64,000 nucleotides of DNA from Brevibacillus composti (GTDB lineage: Bacteria; Bacillota; Bacilli; Brevibacillales; Brevibacillaceae): the NCBI RefSeq assembly GCF_016406105.1, contig NZ_CP066308.1:1647501-1711500 (forward strand), read 5' to 3'. A model generated the notes under the pieces. That model did not search any database. It saw only the letters and a list, made by a program, of their open reading frames with translations, and was not told where the DNA came from. Below are positions 58,283-64,000 of the stretch, piece by piece. Each line of letters begins with the position of its first letter. Position 1 is the stretch's first letter. The position numbers and the translations under genes were made by a program.

Positions 58283-59044
58283 GTGCACTTGATACCGACA
58301 GATATTCGCGAGCGCATGATCGTTGCGCTGGACTACGCCACCTTGGATGAGGCCAAATCATGCCTCGAACAGCTGGACGGCCTGATCCGCTATGTAAAGG
58401 TGGGAATGGAGCTGGCCTACGCTGAAGGCCCGGCAATCGTCCATTACCTGAAAGAGAGAGGCCTGAAAGTGTTTCTCGATCTGAAGGTGCACGACATTCC
58501 CAACACGGCCAAGGGAGCGATGAGAAGTCTCGCTCGCCATGGCGTCGACATGGTAAACGTTCACGCGGCAGGCGGTGTGGCCATGATGGCAGAAGCTCGT
58601 GAAGGTCTGGAGCAGGGGACATCAGCAGGAGCACAGCGCCCCCTATTGATCGCCGTTACCATGCTCACTTCTACAGGGAAAGCCACGATGAACGAAGAGT
58701 TGGCCATTCCCGGCGAGGTGGAGGATGTCGTCGTTCACTACGCCCAGATGACCAAAAAGGCGGGCCTGGATGGCGTCGTCGCTTCCCCGCTGGAAGTGCC
58801 GATGATCAAGCGGGCCGCAGGCAGCTCATTCATCACCGTAACACCGGGAATTCGTCCGATTGGGGCGGATAAAGGAGATCAGACACGCATCACGACGCCG
58901 GAAAAAGCATTTGAGCTGGGCAGTGACTACCTGGTCATCGGCAGAGCCATCACGGCGGCACCGGACCCGGCCAAGGCCTGGGAAAAAATTGTTCAGGATG
59001 TCGAAGCGGCAGGAATCCATCATTCGTTCGGGAGGAAGGAATAA
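58283..59044 (+). CDS. pyrF: Orotidine 5'-phosphate decarboxylase
   Basis: A 253-aa TIM-barrel enzyme with the catalytic signature FLDLKVHDIPNTAKGA (Lys-Asp-x-Lys-Asp network spread over strands) and the phosphate-binding VTPGIRPIG. It converts OMP to UMP. The start is GTG 58283 after GAGGAGAG. pyrE starts 2 nt after its stop. Confidence 0.96.
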   Translation: MHLIPTDIRERMIVALDYATLDEAKSCLEQLDGLIRYVKVGMELAYAEGPAIVHYLKERGLKVFLDLKVHDIPNTAKGAMRSLARHGVDMVNVHAAGGVAMMAEAREGLEQGTSAGAQRPLLIAVTMLTSTGKATMNEELAIPGEVEDVVVHYAQMTKKAGLDGVVASPLEVPMIKRAAGSSFITVTPGIRPIGADKGDQTRITTPEKAFELGSDYLVIGRAITAAPDPAKAWEKIVQDVEAAGIHHSFGRKE

Positions 59045-59046
59045 TC

Positions 59047-59688
59047 ATGATGACAACGACGATTGCCAAAGAAATCGCGGGACTGCTGCTCAACATCGGC
59101 GCGGTGCACCTGCGTCCGGACGAACCTTTTACATGGACGTCCGGGATCAAATCCCCGATCTACTGTGACAACCGGATTACGATGTCCCATCCGGCTGTGC
59201 GCCGCCGGATCGCTGAGGCTTTTGCGCAGCGAATTCGCGAACAGCATCCGGACGCCGAAGTCATCGCGGGTACGGCGACAGCGGGCATTCCGCACGCTGC
59301 CTGGGTAGCGGAACTGCTCGACCTGCCGATGATCTACGTGCGAGATAAGGCAAAAGGCCACGGCAGACAGAACCAGATCGAGGGTGCGCTTGCCAGCGGC
59401 CAAAAGGTGGTCGTCATCGAGGACCTGATCTCGACCGGTGGCAGCTCCCTCAAGGCAGCCCAGGCTGTCCAGGAGCATGGCGCCGAGGTGCTTGGGGTCA
59501 TCGCGATTTTCAGCTATCAATTCCCTGATGCGGAAGCGCTGTTTGTGGAGGCAGGCATTCCAATGACGACATTGTCTACCTACACTGCCCTGCTGGAAAC
59601 AGCCAGGGAAGCCGGCGTGATCACCGCCGAGCAGGAAAGTCTGCTGGGAGACTGGCGCAAATCGCCGCGCACTTTTTTCACTTCCTGA
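59047..59688 (+). CDS. pyrE: Orotate phosphoribosyltransferase
   Basis: A 213-aa type I phosphoribosyltransferase with the PRPP loop VVVIEDLISTGGSS and the flexible loop VRDKAKGHGRQNQIEG. It joins orotate to PRPP. Last recognised gene of the pyr operon. ATG 59047 follows GGAAGGAA; ATG 59050 is equally possible. Confidence 0.96.
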   Translation: MMTTTIAKEIAGLLLNIGAVHLRPDEPFTWTSGIKSPIYCDNRITMSHPAVRRRIAEAFAQRIREQHPDAEVIAGTATAGIPHAAWVAELLDLPMIYVRDKAKGHGRQNQIEGALASGQKVVVIEDLISTGGSSLKAAQAVQEHGAEVLGVIAIFSYQFPDAEALFVEAGIPMTTLSTYTALLETAREAGVITAEQESLLGDWRKSPRTFFTS

Positions 59689-59743
59689 TCAGAGGCAAAG
59701 CAGTGCTGCAACGGGAAAAAACGGAAAACCAAATGAAGTGGAG

Positions 59744-59901
59744 GCCGCCCGGTATCCGATCTGCTAGATAACGGGCGGCAGCGGGGGAGCAAGCCATGAG
59801 GAAAGACTTCGGCTCGGCTCCCTGTCGGCTCCACCATGGTAAAGCAGCCGAAGTTGTCTGTTTCAATAAAGCAATCCCCGAAAGATAGTCCGAACAGACA
59901 A
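59744..59901 (+). other. Run of three inverted repeats downstream of pyrE
   Basis: Three helices can be drawn: GCCGCCCG/CGGGCGGC with an inner TATC/GATA (59744-59779), ACTTCGGCT/AGCCGAAGT (59806-59854) and TTGTCTGTT/AACAGACAA (59854-59901). They lie upstream of the transporter promoter and lack T-runs. No riboswitch class that I know fits. Confidence 0.5.
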
Positions 59902-59917
59902 AGGGAAATGAACGGAA

Positions 59918-59945
59918 TTCACATAATTTTTATAACTCATATTAT
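59918..59945 (+). promoter_or_regulatory. Promoter of the MFS transporter gene
   Basis: TTCACA (59918-59923), a 16-nt spacer, TATTAT (59940-59945), each five of six to consensus, in an AT-rich stretch 40 nt before the start codon. Confidence 0.65.
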
Positions 59946-59985
59946 TGCAAATTCTCTACACACCAACGGCAAGGGGGAGAGCTTT

Positions 59986-61284
59986 GTGAATGATCAAGTA
60001 GAAACGGGCGGCAAGGTAGAAGAAAGCAAGTCAACGCGGATTAAAACACTCGTCGGCTCCATTTTGGGGTACGCTGCCGACGGACTGGACATGCTGCTGC
60101 TGTCCTTCGTACTTGTTTTCGTGATCAAGGAATTTGGTTTGACGCCGGGGCAAGCGGGAAATCTGACGCTTTACACCACTATCGGAACGCTGGTCGGCTC
60201 TTACCTCTTCGGATTTCTTGCGGACATGTACGGACGCATTCGCATCTTTTCGATTACGATTCTGCTTTATTCAGTGGCAACAGCACTCATTTATTTCGCA
60301 ACAGATTATTCCCATCTCGCCATCCTCCGCTTCCTGGTAGGGATGGGGGTCGGCGGGGAGTTCGGGATCGGGATGGCGGTGGTCAGCGAGACCTGGTCCA
60401 AGAACAAGCGGGCCAAAGCTACCTCCGGGGTCGCACTCGGCTGGCAGCTCGGCGTGCTCAGCGCCTCCGTATTGGCGGCAGTGGTCGTTCCTACCATGGG
60501 CTGGCGCGCTGTCTTCCTGTTTGGATTGCTGCCGGCGGCACTCGCGGCCTACGTCCGCTTTGGCTTGAAAGAACCTGAGATCTGGAAGAGCAAAAACGAG
60601 TACAAGAAATACCTGCAGTCCAAGGCGGCGTCCGGCACACTGACGCCGGATGAAGAGGCCGCGCTGAAGAAAATGAGCGGTTTCCCGCTGACCAAGCTGT
60701 TTGAATCCAAGAAATTGACCATCGCGACGATCGGGCTGACGATCATGTCGTTCATCCAGAACTTCGGCTATTACGGGATCTTCTCCTGGATGCCGACGGT
60801 TCTGTCTCAGAAATACGGCTACACGCTGGCAAAAGCCAGCGGCTGGATGCTCATCTCTACTGTCGGGATGCTGATCGGGATCATGGTGTTCGGCATTCTG
60901 GCCGACCGGATCGGCCGCAAGAAGACGTTCTCGATCTACTACATCGGCGGCACGATTTTCTGTATCCTCTACTTCTTCGTCTTCAAGGATGAAGCGATGC
61001 TGCTCTGGGGCAGCGCCCTGCTCGGCTTTTTCGTCAACGGGATGATGGGCGGCTTTGGAGCGGTGCTGGCTGAGGCGTATCCGGCGGAGGCCCGATCCAC
61101 TGCGGAGAACTTCATCTTCGGTACGGGCCGCGGACTGGCCGGCTTTGGCCCGGCGATTATCGGGGCGATGAGCGTCGGCGGCAATATCATGGGAGCGATG
61201 TCGCTCGTCTTCCTGATCTATCCGATCGGACTTTTGGTCATGTGGACCATGGTGCCGGAGACCAAGGATATCGATCTGGACTAG
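59986..61284 (+). CDS. MFS transporter (organic-acid/sugar porter type)
   Basis: About 432 aa with 12 membrane helices. MFS signatures: FGFLADMYGRIR between helices 2 and 3, RFLVGMGVGGEFGIGMAVVS in helices 4-5 and FGILADRIGRKK between helices 8 and 9. This pattern is that of the aromatic-acid and general metabolite proton symporters. The GTG 59986 start has AAGGGGGAG upstream; the frame is open further back but lacks a ribosome site. The following PucR regulator and amidohydrolase genes suggest a ureide, hydantoin or related nitrogen compound as substrate, an inference only. Confidence 0.85.
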   Translation: MNDQVETGGKVEESKSTRIKTLVGSILGYAADGLDMLLLSFVLVFVIKEFGLTPGQAGNLTLYTTIGTLVGSYLFGFLADMYGRIRIFSITILLYSVATALIYFATDYSHLAILRFLVGMGVGGEFGIGMAVVSETWSKNKRAKATSGVALGWQLGVLSASVLAAVVVPTMGWRAVFLFGLLPAALAAYVRFGLKEPEIWKSKNEYKKYLQSKAASGTLTPDEEAALKKMSGFPLTKLFESKKLTIATIGLTIMSFIQNFGYYGIFSWMPTVLSQKYGYTLAKASGWMLISTVGMLIGIMVFGILADRIGRKKTFSIYYIGGTIFCILYFFVFKDEAMLLWGSALLGFFVNGMMGGFGAVLAEAYPAEARSTAENFIFGTGRGLAGFGPAIIGAMSVGGNIMGAMSLVFLIYPIGLLVMWTMVPETKDIDLD

Positions 61285-61296
61285 GATCACCTCTGG

Positions 61297-61327
61297 AAAG
61301 CTGCGGGGCTTGCTCCTGCAGCTTTTT
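61297..61327 (+). terminator. Intrinsic terminator after the MFS gene
   Basis: AAAGCTGC (61297-61304) pairs with GCAGCTTT (61318-61325) and the stem extends inward with GGG/CCT; T5 follows. Confidence 0.8.
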
Positions 61328-61431
61328 GCTTCTGGTTATGCCCGCTTCCGGATAAAAGGCAAGTGCTTACGAGATAGGCTATAATAGCGGTACGATTTTC
61401 CTAAGAGCTCAGTGGAAAGGAAGAGGCTGCG

Positions 61432-63042
61432 ATGGCAATCACCGTAAAGAACCTGATGAAGATCGGCGGCTTGCGTCTGTGCAAGGTAGTGGCAGGGCAC
61501 CGGGGCTTGGAGCGGGAGGTAAAGCTGGCTACCATCATGGAAGTGCCCGACATCGTCCGTTGGCTGAAAGGAGACGAGCTGATCCTGACCAGCCTGTTCC
61601 CGATCAAGGACGATCCCGAGGCGCAAAAGCAGCTGGTGCGGCAGCTGCACGAGATCGGGACGGCGGCGCTCGCCATCAAGCCTCATCGCTTCGTCGACGA
61701 GATCCCTCCATCGGTGCTGGAGGAAGCGGATTTATACGCGCTGCCCGTCATCGAGATCCCGGAGGAGATCAGCTATCTGGATATTTTGCCACCCGTCATG
61801 AACGTAATCTTCGATCGAAAAGTGGTCTTGCAGGAGGATTTGGAGCAGGCGAGCAGGCTCTTGCATGAAATCTCGCTGAATGAACAAGGCATCGAGCCGC
61901 TAATCGACGCTTTGGGGCGCCTTACCAAAAATACCATTACCGTCGAAAGTCTGCTCTCTTACATGAAGGTGCCGCCGCTACCTTTTGCGGCCGCACCGCT
62001 GACGAGTCAGCAGCAAAGGGAGCTGGCTGTCATCAAACGGCCCGTTCGGCTGTCGCGGCATAGCGAGCACGGCGAGACGGACTGCATTGTGGCGCCGATC
62101 ATGCTGGATGGGCAAATATACGGGAACATCACCTGCTGGGCCTTTGACATGGAGCATCTGGAGATGGATCTCGCTCTGCTGGAAAAGGCGTCGACGCTGT
62201 TGTCGCTCGAATTTTTGCGCTTGAAAGTAAGGTTTGACGTCGAGCAGCAATACAAAAGCGACTTTTTGCGGGAGCTGTTCATCAATGAAAGCCTGGTCCC
62301 CGAGGATGTGCAGGAGCGGGGGCGGCCGTACGGCTTTTCCCTGGACACCTCCTATATTTGCATGGTGCTGCGATTTGAGGGACAGGAGAGGGCCAGCAAC
62401 CCGTTTGATCTGGGAGATCATGCCGAGCGCATCATCCGGGAGTTTTACCCGGGGACGATTACCGGTTTTTTGCGGCAGGCGGTGTACTGTCTCTGTCCGG
62501 TAGAACCGGGAGAGGAAGACGCGGCGATCAAGCAAAGGGCGCGGCAGATGGCCGACCCGCTGAAAAAACAGCTGTCAGCCAAAGGCTTTCAGCTGGGAAT
62601 CGGGAGATATCACGGAACAGGCTTGGCTGCTGTCCGTGAGAGCTTTCGCGAAGCGGAAAAGGCGATATTGCTCGGAGCGGCGCTGCCCAAAAGACCGTCT
62701 GTGATTCACTTTGACGATCTCGGGATCTACCGCCTCCTGGCCCAGTTCCGCGACACTGCTGAACTGCGGCATTTTTTCGAGGAGACCGTGGGAAAGCTGT
62801 ACCAGTATGACCGAAGCAGCGATTTGGACCTGATCAAAACGCTTCGGCTCTATTTTCAGCATAATGAGACCTTGACCGAAACGGCCCAAGCGCTGTTTAT
62901 CCATGTCAATACACTCAAATACCGGCTGCGGCGCATCGAAAAGATTTCCGGCCACAGCTTGCAGCAGTCCGAAGGGAAACTGATGCTCCACCTCGGCTTG
63001 AAAGTAGCAGAGATGATCAGTGACGATTATCGGTTTCACTAA
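61432..63042 (+). CDS. PucR-family transcriptional regulator
   Basis: A 536-aa protein with the N-terminal PucR sensor domain (VKNLMKIGGLRLCKVVAGH, IMEVPDIVRWLKGDELILTS), a middle GAF/GGDEF-like segment and the C-terminal PucR-type helix-turn-helix (TLTETAQALFIHVNTLKYRL). PucR proteins activate purine/ureide catabolism or other nitrogen genes. A perfect TATAAT (61380-61385) lies 47 nt upstream, with no clear -35, so an activator may be needed. It lies between the transporter and amidohydrolase genes it may control. Confidence 0.9.
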   Translation: MAITVKNLMKIGGLRLCKVVAGHRGLEREVKLATIMEVPDIVRWLKGDELILTSLFPIKDDPEAQKQLVRQLHEIGTAALAIKPHRFVDEIPPSVLEEADLYALPVIEIPEEISYLDILPPVMNVIFDRKVVLQEDLEQASRLLHEISLNEQGIEPLIDALGRLTKNTITVESLLSYMKVPPLPFAAAPLTSQQQRELAVIKRPVRLSRHSEHGETDCIVAPIMLDGQIYGNITCWAFDMEHLEMDLALLEKASTLLSLEFLRLKVRFDVEQQYKSDFLRELFINESLVPEDVQERGRPYGFSLDTSYICMVLRFEGQERASNPFDLGDHAERIIREFYPGTITGFLRQAVYCLCPVEPGEEDAAIKQRARQMADPLKKQLSAKGFQLGIGRYHGTGLAAVRESFREAEKAILLGAALPKRPSVIHFDDLGIYRLLAQFRDTAELRHFFEETVGKLYQYDRSSDLDLIKTLRLYFQHNETLTETAQALFIHVNTLKYRLRRIEKISGHSLQQSEGKLMLHLGLKVAEMISDDYRFH

Positions 63043-63146
63043 GCAGCAGTCGCTTTTTTTGTCTAAACGGCTAAAGGGATTCCACACACGGGACAAGAAT
63101 TTCCGTAATAAAAATAGCGGAAAATCTAAGAACTGTGGAGGCAGCG

Positions 63147-64000
63147 ATGAACCAGAAGCGTTTAGAACAGACCATTCGCACATTCAATCAATTTGGCTAC
63201 TCGGACAATGCTGTCAATCGATTGGCGTATACGGCAGCCGAGCGGCAGGCGGTTCGCGGACTGGCGGAAATGTGTCTGCAAGCAGGCATGACCGTACGGA
63301 TGGACGCCGCGGGCAATCTGATCGCCAGACGACCGGGCTCCGATCCCTCACTGCCTGCTGTCGCCTGCGGTTCCCATCTGGATTCCGTCATCGACGCCGG
63401 GCAGTATGACGGCGTGATTGGCGTGGCGGCCGGTTTGGAGGCGGTGCGCTCGCTGAATGAGCAGGGAATCGTCACCCGCCATCCCATCGAGCTGATCTGC
63501 TTTACCTGTGAAGAATCCTCCCGTTTCGGGGTCGCCACCATCGGCAGCAAGGCGATGGCGGGCATTCTCGATCAGCAAGCGGTCGGCGCTTTGCGGGACC
63601 GGATGGGGATCTCCTTTCGTGAAGCCTTGGCGGAATGTTTTCTGAATTTTGACAAGATAGGCGAAGCGGCCCGGAAGCCAGGGGAGCTGAAAATGTTTGT
63701 GGAGCTCCATATCGAGCAGGGACCCGTTTTGGAGCAGGAGGAGAAGCCGGTGGGAATTGTCACCGGCATCGCGGGACCGACCCGGCTGCAGGTTCGCGTG
63801 CAGGGAAAAGCCTCCCATACCGGGACCACGCCGATGGATCGCAGGCATGACGCCTTTCTGGGGGCGGCCGAGATCGGGCTGGCATTGGAGCAGGCCGCAC
63901 GGGAAGAGGCCGCTTACGGTACGGTGGGCACGGTCGGCGTCTGCCAAATCACCCCCGGTGCAATGAATGTCGTGCCGGATGCCGCCGAATTGAAAATCGA
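63147..64000 (+). CDS. Zn-dependent M20-family amidohydrolase (allantoate/N-carbamoyl amino acid type), 3' partial
   Basis: 284 codons are visible and the frame is open at the window end. It is of the hydantoinase/carbamoylase family: metal ligands in CGSHLDSVIDAGQYDG (His, Asp), FTCEESSRFG (Glu) and ELHIEQGPVLE (His), then GKASHTGTTPMD from the dimerisation domain. Members hydrolyse allantoate, ureidoglycine or N-carbamoyl amino acids. Start ATG 63147 with GTGGAGG upstream. The neighbouring PucR regulator favours a ureide substrate, but that is inference. Confidence 0.9.
   Translation, partial: MNQKRLEQTIRTFNQFGYSDNAVNRLAYTAAERQAVRGLAEMCLQAGMTVRMDAAGNLIARRPGSDPSLPAVACGSHLDSVIDAGQYDGVIGVAAGLEAVRSLNEQGIVTRHPIELICFTCEESSRFGVATIGSKAMAGILDQQAVGALRDRMGISFREALAECFLNFDKIGEAARKPGELKMFVELHIEQGPVLEQEEKPVGIVTGIAGPTRLQVRVQGKASHTGTTPMDRRHDAFLGAAEIGLALEQAAREEAAYGTVGTVGVCQITPGAMNVVPDAAELKI

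Noticed and set aside
59689-59985. A riboswitch in front of the MFS transporter
   Set aside because: The hairpins lie upstream of the likely promoter (59918-59945) and match no aptamer consensus I know.

Overview
The window reads as a chromosomal segment of a moderately GC-rich, endospore-forming Bacillales bacterium, most like Brevibacillus or another Paenibacillaceae. The evidence is the division cluster ylmD-ylmE-sepF-ylmG-ylmH-divIVA followed by a T-box-controlled ileS, a PyrR-attenuated pyr operon, a cotJABC spore-coat operon and a spore-germination receptor operon. The genus is an inference from gene content.

Layout. (1) 1-7.7 kb: core division/ileS cluster, in the order known from Bacillus subtilis up to a YlyA/YteA-type zinc-finger protein. 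(2) 7.7-24.8 kb: mandelate-racemase-type enzyme plus MFS pump, an oxidoreductase/NUDIX pair, an LCP cell-wall ligase, topoisomerase III, a PspA envelope-stress operon behind a near-perfect ECF sigma-W-type promoter, a hydrolase, a four-gene germination receptor operon (minus strand) and cotJABC. (3) 24.9-37.8 kb: a more AT-rich CRISPR island. It holds a complete type I-C system (cas3, cas5c, cas8c, cas7c, cas4, cas1, cas2) with a 50-repeat array, followed by the stump of a second I-C locus (5'-truncated cas1, intact cas2, a 3-repeat array with a different repeat). (4) 37.8-45.9 kb: decayed 7TMR-DISM sensor kinase and response regulator, a DUF4912 protein, a nucleotidyltransferase/phosphomutase-like fusion with altered active sites, a complete phosphohexomutase and a small kinase-like protein. 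(5) 45.9-59.7 kb: lspA, rluD, a secreted beta-propeller protein, then pyrR-pyrP-pyrB-pyrC-pyrAA-pyrAB-pyrF-pyrE with three PyrR attenuators; pyrK and pyrD are absent from their usual place. (6) 59.9-64 kb: MFS transporter, PucR-family regulator and the start of an allantoate/N-carbamoyl amidohydrolase.

Most interesting observation: between cas3 and cas5c, on the minus strand, there is an apparently complete transcription unit of about 73 nt. It has an extended -10 promoter whose start point falls on a shortened CRISPR repeat, then a spacer-like stretch, then an intrinsic terminator. The spacer-like part matches, at 14 of 18 positions and directly beside a TTC (type I-C PAM), the sequence just before the cas5c start codon. 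This is the architecture of a Cas-regulating RNA: a crRNA-like RNA that would guide the effector complex to repress its own operon.

How the parts fit: in B. subtilis ylyA is followed directly by lspA-ylyB-pyrR, so the roughly 38 kb between 7.7 and 45.9 kb here interrupts an otherwise conserved order and contains all of the CRISPR, sporulation and decayed material.
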